DNA from: Fasciola hepatica
Taxonomy: Eukaryota; Platyhelminthes; Trematoda; Plagiorchiida; Fasciolidae
Length of the DNA stretch: 64,000 nt
Direction of reading: 5' to 3'
NCBI GenBank assembly: GCA_948099385.1
Contig: CANUEZ040000203.1
Coordinates: 1,488,001-1,552,000 of the forward strand
Under the pieces are notes generated by a model. It was not told the origin of the DNA, searched no databases, and worked only from the letters and a program-made list of their open reading frames with translations. Below are positions 1 through 11,223 of the stretch, one piece after another (position 1 is the first letter of the stretch; each line of letters opens with the position of its first letter). The translations under genes and the position numbers were made by a program.

Positions 1-286
1 ACAACCGGTGAACCATTGTGAATCGAACAAAATAACAAAACAAGGCTATCCGGGATGGCTATCAACGCTTTGTTCAACATCTACACTACAGGATATAGCA
101 CCCTTCCCAAACTCGCTTCAAATTTGAATGGTAAGAACCAGCTTCGCGCACACCGATCGACTCCTATGATGGATGACTTCTCTGTAGGGGCCTAAGTACA
201 ACCAACGCATTCCCAAATGAACAACCTACACAGCTTCCCTACTATGCATGCAATTGATTAGTAGTACGAGATTAGATCAGATTAGA
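1..286 (+). repeat. Partial satellite monomer at left window edge
   Basis: Base 1 corresponds to base 432 of the reference unit at 287-717, so this is the last two-thirds of a normal unit cut by the window edge. The array therefore continues to the left. It carries the GGATATAGC variant near 91-99, which also occurs at about 2231 and 2672. Confidence 0.93.
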
Positions 287-511
287 TTAGATTTGTATAA
301 TATGATTGATCATGCAGCTTGAACGCTCAACTGAGCATTGAAATCCATGGAAGCACTGTACAGCTGTTTCATCCTCTAAGGGACTCGACTCATCAGCAGT
401 GCACATCGACCGAGCCCCCACGGGCACTCCAACAACCGGTGAACCATTGTGAATCGAACAACTTAACAAAACAAAACTATCCGGGATGGCTCTCAACGCT
501 TTGTTCAACAT
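287..511 (-). other. Recurrent 74-codon open frame (representative); probably not a gene
   Basis: This minus-strand frame starts at ATG (MLNKALRAIPDS) and ends at the TAA formed by TTAGAT at the junction. It is open in the large majority of the 147 units. It contains several cysteines but no signal peptide, membrane segment or family motif that I recognise. The recurrent variants change the residue: R7 to I, P10 to T, L13 to P, S17 to G or N, G31 to W or V. This is not the pattern of purifying selection. An in-frame TAG usually lies directly before the ATG. I consider it a by-product of repeat homogenisation. Confidence 0.25.
325..336. other. Representative short inverted repeat GCTCAACTGAGC
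   Basis: Five-base arms (GCTCA/TGAGC) around a two-base centre. It occurs once per unit at unit positions 39-50 and is kept in nearly all units; exceptions are near 13250 (CTGAACATTG) and 18868 (GCTCGACTGAGC). It could be a binding site for a dimeric protein or simply be preserved by homogenisation. The sequence alone does not decide. Confidence 0.5.
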
Positions 512-700
512 CTACACTACATGATATAGCATCCTTCCCAAACTCGCTTCAAATTTAAATGGTAGGAACCAGCTTCGCGCACACCGATCGACTCGTATGA
601 TGGATGACTTCTCTGTAGGGGCCTAAGTACAACCAACGCATTCCCAAATGAACAACCTACACAGCTTCCTTACTATGCATGCAATTGATTAGTAGTACGA

Positions 701-725
701 GATTAGATCAGATTAGATTAGATTT
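701..725 (+). repeat. Representative pentameric (GATTA)n microsatellite at unit junction
   Basis: The five pentamers here are GATTA, GATCA, GATTA, GATTA and GATTT. The main alternative form is GATAA, GTTCA, GATTA, GATTA, GATTT. Loss of one pentamer gives most of the 426-bp units; a gain of one or two gives the 436- and 441-bp units (17.08, 17.94, 54.55 and 15.34 kb). This nested short repeat is the main source of unit length change. Confidence 0.92.
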
Positions 726-3700
726 GTATAATATGATTGATCATGCAGCTTGAACGCTCAACTGAGCATTGAAATCCATGGAAGCACTGTACAGCTGTTT
801 CATCCTCTAAGGGACTCGACTCATCAGCAGTGCACATCGACCGAGCCCCCACGGGCACTCCAACAACCGGTGAACCATTGGTAATCGAACAACTTAACAA
901 AACAAGGCTATCCGGGATGGCTCTCAACGCTTTGTTCAACATCTACACTACATGATATAGCACCGTTCACAAACTCGCTTTAAATTTGAATGGTAAGAAC
1001 CAGCTTCGCGCACACCGATCGACTCGTATGATGGATGACTTCTCTGTAGGGGCCTAAGTACAACCAACGCATTCCCAAATGAACAACCTACACAGCTTCC
1101 CTACTATGCATGCAATTGATTAGTAGTACGAGATTAGATTAGATTAGATTAGATTTGTATAATATGATTGATCATGCAGCTTGAACGCTCAACTGAGCAT
1201 TGAAATCCATGGAAGCACTGTACAGCTGTTTCATCCTCTAAGAGACTCGACTCATCAGCAGTGCACATCGACCGAGCCCCCACGGGCACTCCAACAACCG
1301 GTGAACCATTGTGAATCGAACAACCTAACAAAACAAGGCTATCCGGGATGGCTATCAACGCTTTGTTCAACTCCTACACTACATGATATAGCACCCTTCC
1401 CAAACTCGCTTCAAATTTGAATGGTAAGAACCAGCTTCGCGCACACTGATCGACTCCTATGATGGATGACTTCTCTGTAGGGGCCTAAGTACAACGAACG
1501 CATTCCCAAATGAACAACCTACACAGCTTCCCTACTATGCATGCAATTGATTAGTAGTACGAGATTAGTTCAGATTAGATTAGATTTGTATAATATGATT
1601 GATCATGCAGCTTGAACGCTCAACTGAGCATTGAAATCCATGGAAGCACTGTACAGCTGTTTCATCCTCTAAGGGACTCGACTCATCAGCAGTGCACATC
1701 GACCGAGCCCCCACGGGCACTCCAACAACCGGTGAACCATTGGTAATCGAACAACTTAACAACACCGGGCTATCCGGGATGGCTCTCAACGCTTTGTTCA
1801 ACATCTACACTACAGCATATAGCACCGTTCCCAAACTCGCTCCAAATTTGAATGATAAGAACCAGCTTCGCGCACACTGATCGACTCCTATGATGGATGA
1901 CTTCTCTGTAGGGGCCTTAATACAACCAACGCATTCACAAATGAACAACCTACACAGCTTCCTTACTATGCATACAATTGATTAGTAGTACGAGATTAGT
2001 TCAGATTAGATTAGATTTGTATAATATGATTGATCATGCAGCTTGAACGCTCAACTGAGCATTGAAATCCATGGAAGCACTGTACAGCTGTTTCATCCTC
2101 TAAGGGACTCGACTCATCAGCAGTGCACATCGACCGAGCCCCCACGGGCACTCCAACAACCGGTGAACCATTGTGAATCGAACAACTTAACAAAACAAGG
2201 CTATCCGGGATGGCTATCAACGCTTTGTTCAACATCTACACTACAGGATATAGCACCCTTCCCAAACTCGCTTCAAATTTGAATGGTAACAACCAGCCTC
2301 GCGCACACCGATCGAATCCTATGATGGATGACTTCTCTGTAGGGGCCTAAGTACAACCAACGCATTCCCAAATGAACAACCTACACAGCTTCCTTAATAT
2401 GCGTGCAATTGATTAGTAGTACGAGATTAGATTAGAGTAGATTTGTATAATATGATTGATCATGCAGCTTGAACGCTCAACTGAGCATTGAAATCCATGG
2501 AAGCACTGTACAGCTGTTTCATCCTCTAAGGGACTCGACTCATCAGCAGTGCACATCGACCGAGCAACCACGGGCACTCCAACAACCGGTGAACCATTGT
2601 GAATCGAACAACTTAACAAAACAAGGCTATCCGGGATGGCTCTCAACGCTTTGTTCAACATCTACACTACAGGATATAGCACCCTTCCCAAACTCGCTTC
2701 AAATTTGAATGGTAAGAACCAGCTTCGCGCACACCGATCGACTCCTATGATGGATGACTTCTCTGTAGGGGCCTAAGTACAACCAACGCATTCCCAAATG
2801 AACAACCTACACAGCTTCCTTACTATGCATGCAATTGATTAGTAGTATGAGATTAGATCAGATTGGATTAGATTTGTATAATATGATTGATCATGCAGCT
2901 TGAACGCTCAACTGAGCATTGAAATCCATGGAAGCACTGTACAGCTGTTTCATCCTCTAAGAGACTCGACTCATCAGCAGTGCACATCGACCGAGCCCCC
3001 ACGGGCACTCCAACAACCGGTGAACCATTGTGAATCGAACAACTTAACAACACCGGGCTATCCGGGATGGTTCTCAACGCTTTGTTCAACATCTACACTA
3101 CATGATATAGCACCCTTCCCAAACTCGCTTCAAAATTGAATGGTAAGAACCAGCTTCGCGCACACAGATCGACTCCAATGATGGATGACTTCTCTGTAGG
3201 GGCCTAAGTACAACCAACGCATTCCCAAATGAACAACCTACACAGCTTCCTTACTATGCATGCAATTGATTAGTAGTACGAGATTAGATCAGATTAGATT
3301 AGATTTGTATAATATGATTGATCATGCAGCTTGAACGCTCAACTGAGCATTGAAATCCATGGAAGCACTGTACAGCTGTTTCATCCTCTAAGGGACTCGA
3401 CTCATCAGCAGTGCACATCGACCGAGCCCCCACGGGCACTCCAACAACCGGTGAACCATTGTGAATCGAACAATTTAACAAAACAAGGCTATCCGGGATG
3501 GCTCTCAACGCTTTGTTCAACATCTACACTACATGATATAGCATCCTTCCCAAACTCGCTTCAAATTTGAATGGTAAGAACCAGCTTCGCGCACACCGAT
3601 CGACTCCTATGATGGATGACTTCTCTGTAGGGGCCTAAGTACAACCAACGCATTCCCAAATGAACAACCTACACAGCTTCCTTACTATGCATGCAATTGA

Positions 3701-4395
3701 TTAGTAGTATGAGATAAGTTCATATTAGATTAGATTTGTATAATATGATTGATCATGCAGCTTGAACGCTCAACTGAGCATTGAAATCCATGGAAGCACT
3801 GTACAGCTGTTTCATCCTCTAAGGGACTCGACTCATCAGCAGTGCACATCGACCGAGCCCCCACGGGCACTCCAACAACCGGTGAACCATTGTGAATCGA
3901 ACAACCTAACAAAACAAGGCTATCCGGGATGGTTATCAACGCTTTGTTCAACATCTACACTACATGATATAGCATCCTTCCCAAACTCGCTTCAAATTTG
4001 AATGGTAAGAACCAGCTTCGCGCACACCGATCGACTCCTATGATGGATGACTTTTCTGTAGGGGCCTAAGTACAACCAACGCATTCCCAAATGAACAACC
4101 TACACAGCTTCCTTACTATGCATGCAATTGATTAGTAGTACGAGATAAGTTCAGATTAGATTAGATTTGTATAATATGATTGATCATGCAGCTTGAACGC
4201 CCAACTGAGCATTGAAATCCATGGAAGCACTGTACAGCTGTTTCATCCTCTAAGGGACTCGACTCATCAGCAGTGCACATCGACCGAGCGCCCACGGGCA
4301 CTCCAACAACCGGTGAACCATTGTGAATCAAACAACTTAACAACACAAGGCTATCCGGGATGGCTCTCAACGCTTTGTTCAACATCTACACCACA

Positions 4396-4408
4396 TCATA
4401 TATAGCAC
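4396..4408 (+). repeat. TA-dinucleotide insertion in monomer (433-bp unit)
   Basis: The unit at 4161 reads CATATATAGCACCC where most units read CATATAGCACCC or GATATAGCACCC. This (TA)2 to (TA)3 change makes the unit 433 bp. The same insertion, also on a TCATATA background, occurs in the units at 14496 (near 14732) and 57586 (near 57822). Confidence 0.88.
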
Positions 4409-5098
4409 CCTTCCCAAACTCGCTTCAAATTTGAATGGTAAGAACCAGCTTCGCGCACACCGATCGACTCCTATGATGGATGACTTCTCTGTAGGGGCCT
4501 GAGTACAACCAACGCATTCCCAAATGAACAACCTACACAGCTTCCCTACTATGCATGCAATTGATTAGTAGTACGAGATTAGATCAGATTAGATTAGATT
4601 TGTATAATATGATTGATCATGCAGCTTGAACGCTCAACTGAGCATTGAAATCCATGGAAGCACTGTTCAGCTGTTTCATCCTCTAAGGGACTCGACTCAT
4701 CAGCAGTGCACATCGACCGAGCCCCCACGGGCACTCCAACAACCGGTGAACCATTGTGAATCGAACAACTTAACAAAACAAGGCTATCCGGGATGGCTCT
4801 CAACGCTTTGTTCAACATCTACACTACATGATATAGCACCGTTCCCAAACTCGCTTTAAATTTGAATGGTAAGAACCAGCTTCGCGCACACCGATCGACT
4901 CGTATGATGGATGACTTCTCTGTAGGGGCCTAAGTACAACCAACGCATTCCCAAATGAACAACCTACACAGATTACCTACTATGCATGCAATTGATTAGT
5001 AGTACGAGATTAGATTAGATTACATTTTTATAATATAATTGATCATGCAGCTTGAACGCTCAACTGAGCATTGAAATCCATGGAAGCACTGTACAGCT

Positions 5099-5117
5099 CT
5101 TACATTCTTGTTGGAAT
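5099..5117 (+). repeat. Clustered-substitution patch, type 1 (first of three)
   Basis: Within this 19-bp stretch the unit at 5020 differs from the standard monomer at 9 positions without any change in length, while both flanks are standard. The patch ends in GGAATTCG, giving an EcoRI-type hexamer absent from standard units at this place. In the minus-strand frame it replaces SPLEDET with SNKNVR-like residues. The same patch is found at 15008-15026 and 15880-15898. Confidence 0.9.
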
Positions 5118-7600
5118 TCGACTCATCAGCAGTGCACATCGACCGAGCCCCCACGGGCACTCCAACAACCGGTGAACCATTGTGAATCGAACAACCTAAC
5201 AAAACAAGGCTATCCGGGATGGCTATCAACGCTTTGTTCAACTCCTACACTACATGATATAGCACCCTTCCCAAACTCGCTTCAAATTTTAATGGTAAGA
5301 ACCAGCTTCGCGCACACCGATCGACTCCTATGATGGATGACTTCTCTGTAGGGGCCTAAGTACAACCAACGCATTCCCAAATGAACAACCTACACAGCTT
5401 CCTTACTATGCATGCAATTGTTTAGTAGTACGAGATTAGTTCAGATTAGATTAGATTTGTATAATATGATTGATCATGCAGCTTGAACGCTCAACTGAGC
5501 ATTGAAATCCATGGAAGCACTGTACAGCTGTTTCATCCTCTAAGGGACTCGACTCATCAGCAGTGCACATCGACCGAGCCCCCACGGGCACTCCAACAAC
5601 CGGTGAACCATTGTGAATCGAACAACTTAACAAAACAAGGCTATCCGGGATGGCTCTCAACGCTTTGTTCAACATCTACACTACATGATATAGCATCCTT
5701 CCCAAACTCGCTTTAAATTTGAATGGTAAGAACCAGCTTCGCGCACACCGATCGACTCCTATGACGGATGACTTCTCTGTAGGGGCCTAAGTACAACCAA
5801 CGCATTCCCAAATGAACAACCTACACAGCTTCCTTACTATGCATGCAATTGATTAGTAGTACGAGATTAGATCAGATTAGATTAGATTTGTATAATATGA
5901 TTGATCATGCAGCTTGAACGCTCAACTGAGCATTGAAATCCATGGAAGCACTGTACAGCTGTTTCATCCTCTAAGGGACTCGACTCATCAGCAGTGCACA
6001 TCGACCGAGCCCCCACGGGCACTCCAACAACCGGTGAACCATTGTGAATCGAACAACTTAACAACACCGGGCTATCCGGGATGGCTATCAACGCTTTGTT
6101 CAACATCTACACTACATGATATAGCACCGTTCCCAAACTCGCTTCAAATTTGAATGGTAAGAACCAGCTTCGCGCACACCGATCGACTCCTATGATGGAT
6201 GACTTCTCTGTAGGGGCCTAAGTACAACCAACGCATTCCCAAATGAACAACCTACACAGCTTCCTTACTATGCATGCAATTGATTAGTAGTACGAGATTA
6301 GATCAGATTAGATTAGATTTGTATAATATGATTGATCATGCAGCTTGAACGCTCAACTGAGCATTGAAATCCATGGAAGCACTGTACAGCTGTTTCATCC
6401 TCTAAGGGACTCGACTCATCAGCAGTGCACATCGACCGAGCAACCACGGGCACTCCAACAACCGGTGAACCATTGTGAATCGAACAACTTAACAAAACAA
6501 AACTATCCGGGATGGCTCTCAACGCTTTGTTCAACATCTACACTACATCATATAGCACCCTTCCCAAACTCGCTCCAAATTTGAATGATAAGAACCAGCT
6601 TCGCGCACACAGATCGACTCCTATGATGGATGACTTCTCTGTAGGGGCCTAAGTACAACCAACGCATTCCCAAATGAACAACCTACACAGCTTCCCTACT
6701 ATGCATGCAATTGATTAGTAGTACGAGATTAGATCAGATTAGATTAGATTTGTATAATATGATTGATCATGCAGCTTGAACGCTCAACTGAGCATTGAAA
6801 TCCATGGAAGCACTGTACAGCTGTTTCATCCTCTAAGGGACTCGACTCATCAGCAGTGCACATCGACCGAGCCCACACGGGCACTCCAACAACCGGTGAA
6901 CCATTGTGAATCGAACAACTTAACAACACCGGGCTATCCGGGATGGCTCTGAACGCTTTGTTCAACATCTACACTACATGATATAGCACCCTTCCCAAAC
7001 TCGCTTTAAATTTGAATGGTAAGAACCAGCTTCGCGCACACTGATCGACTCCTATGATGGATGACTTCTCTGTAGGGGCCTAAGTACAACCAACGCATTC
7101 CCAAATGAACAACCTACACAGCTTCGTTACTATGCATGCAATTGATTAGTAGTATGAGATTAGATCAGATTGGATTAGATTTGTATAATATGATTGATCA
7201 TGCAGCTTGAACGCTCAACTGAGCATTCAAATCCATGGAAGCACTGTACAGCTGTTTCATCCTCTAAGGGACTCGACTCATCAGCAGTGCACATCGACCG
7301 AGCCCCCACGGGCACTCCAACAACCGGTGAACCATTGTGAATCCAACAACCTAACAACACAAGGCTATCCGGGATGGCTCTCAACGCTTTGTTCAACATC
7401 TACACTACATGATATAGCACCCTTCCCAAACTCGCTTTAAATTTGAATGGTAAGAACCAGCTTCGCGCACACCGATCGACTCCTATGATGGATGACTTCC
7501 CTGTAGGGGCCTAAGTACAACCAACGCATTCCCAAATGAACAACCTACACAGCTTCCTTAATATGCGTGCAATTGATTAGTAGTACGAGATTAGATTAGA

Positions 7601-10600
7601 GTAGATTTGTATAATATGATTGACCATGCAGCTTGAACGCTCAACTGAGCATTGAAATCCATGGAAGCACTGTACAGCTGTTTCATCCTCTAAGGGACTC
7701 GACTCATCAGCAGTGCACATCGACCGAGCCCCCACGGGCACTCCAACAACCGGTGAACCATTGTGAATCGAACAACCTAACAAAACAAGGCTATCCGGGA
7801 TGGTTATCAACGCTTTGTTCAACATCTACACTACATGATATAGCATCCTTCCCAAACTCGCTTCAAATTTGAATGGTAAGAACCAGCTTCGCGCACACCG
7901 ATCGACTCGTATGATGGATGACTTCTCTGTAGGGGCCTAAGTACAACCAACGCATTCCCAAATGAACAACCTACACAGCTTCCTTACTATGCATGCAATT
8001 GATTAGTAGTACGAGATAAGTTCAGATTAGATTAGATTTGTATAATATGATTGATCATGCAGCTTGAACGCTCAACTGAGCATTGAAATCCATGGAAGCA
8101 CTGTACAGCTGTTTCATCCTCTAAGGGACTCGACTCATCAGCAGTGCACATCGACCGAGCCCCCACGGGCACTCCAACAACCGGTGAACCATTGTGAATC
8201 GAACAACTTAACAACACCGGGCTATCCGGGATGGCTATCAACGGTTTGTTCAACATCTACACTACATGATATGGCACCCTTCCCAAACTCGCTTCAAATT
8301 TGAATGGTAAGAACCAGCTTCGCGCACACCGATCGACTCCAATGATGGATGACTTCTCTTTAGGGGCCTGAGTACAACCAACGCATTCCCAAATGAACAA
8401 CCTACACAGCTTCCTTACTATGCATGCAATTGTTTAGTAGTACGAGATTAGATCAGATTAGATTAGATTTGTATAATATGATTGATCATGCAGCTTGAAC
8501 GCTCAACTGAGCATTGAAATCCATGGAAGCACTGTACAGCTGTTTCATCCTCTAAGGGACTCGACTCATCAGCAGTGCACATCGACCGAGCCCCCACGGG
8601 CACTCCAACAACCGGTGAACCATTGTGAATCGAACAACTTAACAACACAAGGCTATCCGGGATGGCTCTCAACGCTTTGTTCAACATCTACACTACATGA
8701 TATAGCACCCTTCCCAAACTCGCTTCAAATTTGAATGGTAAGAACCAGCTTCGCGCACACCGATCGACTCCTATGATGGATGACTTCTCTGTAGGGGCCT
8801 AAGTACAACCAACGCATTCCCAAATGAACAACCTACACAGCTTCCTTACTATGCATGCAATTGATTAGTAGTACGAGATTAGATCAGATTAGATTAGATT
8901 TGTATAATATGATTGATCATGCAGCTTGAACGCTCAACTGAGCATTGAAATCCATGGAAGCACTGCACAGCTGTTTCATCCTCTAAGGGACTCGACTCAT
9001 CAGCAGTGCACATCGACCGAGCAACCACGGGCACTCCAACAACCGGTGAACCATTGTGAATCGAACAACTTAACAACACCGGGCTATCCGGGATTGCTCT
9101 CAACGCTTTGTTCAACATCTACACTACATGATATAGCACCGTTCCCAAACTCGCATTAAATTTGAATGGTAAGAACCAGCTTCGCGCACACCGATCGACT
9201 CGTATGATGGATGACTTCTCTGTAGGGGCCTGAGTACAACCAACGCATTCCCAAATGAACAACCTACACAGCTTCCTTACTATGCATGCAATTGATTAGT
9301 AGTACGAGATTAGATCAGATTAGATTAGATTTGTATAATATGATTGATCATGCAGCTTGAACGCTCAACTGAGCATTGAAATCCATGGAAGCACTGTACA
9401 GCTGTTTCATCCTCTAAGGGACTCGACTCATCAGCAGTGCACATCGACCGAGCCCCCACGGGCACTCCAACAACCGGTGAACCATTGTGAATCGAACAAC
9501 CTAACAAAACAAGGCTATCCGGGATGGTTATCAACGCTTTGTTCAACATCTACACTACATGATATAGCATCCTTCCCAAACTCGCTTCAAATTTGAATGG
9601 TAAGAACCAGCTTCGCGCACACCGATCGACTCGTATGATGGATGACTTCTCTGTAGGGGCCTAAGTACAACCAACGCATTCCCAAATGAACAACCTACAC
9701 AGCTTCCTTACTATGCATGCAATTGATTAGTAGTACGAGATAAGTTCAGATTAGATTAGATTTGTATAATATGATTGATCATGCAGCTTGAACGCTCAAC
9801 TGAGCATTGAAATCCATGGAAGCACTGTACAGCTGTTTCATCCTCTAAGGGACTCGACTCATCAGCAGTGCACATCGACCGAGCCCCCACGGGCACTCCA
9901 ACAACCGGTGAACCATTGTGAATCGAACAACTTAACAACACCGGGCTATCCGGGATGGCTATCAACGGTTTGTTCAACATCTACACTACATGATATGGCA
10001 CCCTTCCCAAACTCGCTTCAAATTTGAATGGTAAGAACCAGCTTCGCGCACACCGATCGACTCCAATGATGGATGACTTCTCTTTAGGGGCCTGAGTACA
10101 ACCAACGCATTCCCAAATGAACAACCTACACAGCTTCCTTACTATGCATGCAATTGTTTAGTAGTACGAGATTAGATCAGATTAGATTAGATTTGTATAA
10201 TATGATTGATCATGCAGCTTGAACGCTCAACTGAGCATTGAAATCCATGGAAGCACTGTACAGCTGTTTCATCCTCTAAGGGACTCGACTCATCAGCAGT
10301 GCACATCGACCGAGCCCCCACGGGCACTCCAACAACCGGTGAACCATTGTGAATCGAACAACTTAACAACACAAGGCTATCCGGGATGGCTCTCAACGCT
10401 TTGTTCAACATCTACACTACATGATATAGCACCCTTCCCAAACTCGCTTCAAATTTGAATGGTAAGAACCAGCTTCGCGCACACCGATCGACTCCTATGA
10501 TGGATGACTTCTCTGTAGGGGCCTAAGTACAACCAACGCATTCCCAAATGAACAACCTACACAGCTTCCTTACTATGCATGCAATTGATTAGTAGTACGA

Positions 10601-11223
10601 GATTAGATCAGATTAGATTAGATTTGTATAATATGATTGATCATGCAGCTTGAACGCTCAACTGAGCATTGAAATCCATGGAAGCACTGCACAGCTGTTT
10701 CATCCTCTAAGGGACTCGACTCATCAGCAGTGCACATCGACCGAGCAACCACGGGCACTCCAACAACCGGTGAACCATTGTGAATCGAACAACTTAACAA
10801 CACCGGGCTATCCGGGATTGCTCTCAACGCTTTGTTCAACATCTACACTACATGATATAGCACCGTTCCCAAACTCGCTTTAAATTTGAATGGTAAGAAC
10901 CAGCTTCGCGCACACCGATCGACTCGTATGATGGATGACTTCTCTGTAGGGGCCTGAGTACAACCAACGCATTCCCAAATGAACAACCTACACAGCTTCC
11001 TTACTATGCATGCAATTGATTAGTAGTACGAGATTAGATCAGATTAGATTAGATTTGTATAATATGATTGATCATGCAGCTTGAACGCTCAACTGAGCAT
11101 TGAAATCCATGGAAGCACTGTACAGCTGTTTCATCCTCTAAGGGACTCGACTCATCAGCAGTGCACATCGACCGAGCCCCCACGGGCACTCCAACAACCG
11201 GTGAACCATTGTGAATCGAACAA
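7601..11223 (+). repeat. Tetrameric higher-order repeat, period 1,724 bp, two near-identical copies
   Basis: Bases 7625-9499 recur at 9349-11223. The four units starting at 7601, 8032, 8463 and 8894 correspond to those at 9325, 9756, 10187 and 10618. Rare markers match one for one: GATGGTTATCAACG in the first unit; AACGGTTTG, GATATGGCAC, CTCCAATG, CTTTAGGGGCCTGAG and ATTGTTTAG in the second; and CACTGCACAGC plus GGGATTGCTC in the fourth. The only difference I found is TCGCATTAAA near 9154 against TCGCTTTAAA near 10878. The left edge is fixed by a C/T difference at 7624/9348, and the right edge by divergence at 9500/11224. The near identity implies a very recent unequal exchange or segmental duplication, or a collapse/expansion error in assembly. 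Confidence 0.93.

Larger units (their letters stand above)
287..717 (+). repeat. Representative satellite monomer with landmarks
   Basis: A standard 431-bp unit that serves as a reference. In order it contains: TTAGATTTGTATAATATG at the left end; TGATCA near 308-313; the inverted repeat GCTCAACTGAGC at 325-336; CCATGG at 345-350; ACAGCTGT at 360-367; a C-rich stretch at 413-424; ACCGGT at 435-440; a highly variable stretch at about 461-500, where most family-specific bases lie; a second variable stretch at 519-560; CGATCG at 585-590; TGCATGCA near 675-682; and the (GATTA)n junction at 701-717, running into the next unit. By hand count 190 of 431 bases are G or C, and about 17 CpG sites are present. 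The choice of start point is arbitrary. Confidence 0.93.
287..7600 (+). repeat. Left block: units 1-17, mixed variants, no dominant higher-order register
   Basis: Unit starts are 287, 718, 1149, 1580, 2011, 2437, 2868, 3299, 3730, 4161, 4594, 5020, 5451, 5882, 6313, 6744 and 7175. Most are 431 bp. Units 2011, 4594 and 7175 are 426 bp through loss of one pentamer at the junction, and unit 4161 is 433 bp through an extra TA. Variants such as ACACCGGGC (near 1762, 3052, 6067, 6926) and GCAACCACGG alternate between neighbouring units without a clear multi-unit rhythm. Unit 5020 carries a short block of clustered substitutions, described separately. The units at 2437 and 7601 share the GAGTAGATTTG junction and the TTAATATGCGTGC variant just before it, which points to an old shared origin 5,164 bp apart. 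Confidence 0.9.

Noticed and set aside
293..304. Bacterial promoter -10 element (TATAAT) repeated in each unit
   Set aside because: TATAAT occurs in TTGTATAATATG, but there is no convincing -35 at the right spacing and no gene behind it. The array looks eukaryotic.
325..336. Rho-independent terminator hairpin
   Set aside because: The inverted repeat has only five-base arms and a two-base loop, with no T tract after it.
319..558. Recurrent plus-strand 79-codon frame (NAQLSIEIHGSTVQLFHPL...) as a gene family
   Set aside because: It begins at TTG, not ATG, recurs only because the DNA repeats, shows no recognisable domain, and is broken in many units. It overlaps the minus-strand frame across the same bases.
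560..590. CENP-B box in CTTCGCGCACACCGATC
   Set aside because: TTCG is present, but the required A and the CGGG core are not; only about half of the fixed positions match.
287..717. Tandem 5S rRNA gene unit
   Set aside because: The unit length fits, but I see no 5S internal control region or conserved 5S ends. GTAGTACGAG and GGATGACTTC only vaguely resemble 5S segments.
287..717. Spliced-leader or snRNA gene repeat
   Set aside because: No known spliced-leader sequence, Sm site or snRNA core could be seen on either strand.
701..725. Telomeric repeat (TTAGG/TTAGGG type)
   Set aside because: The pentamer is GATTA (TTAGA in another phase), occurs in only three to six copies per unit, and is part of the monomer.
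7601..11223. Transposable element with long direct repeats
   Set aside because: The duplicated 1,724 bp are just four satellite units. There are no termini, target-site duplications or element-encoded proteins.
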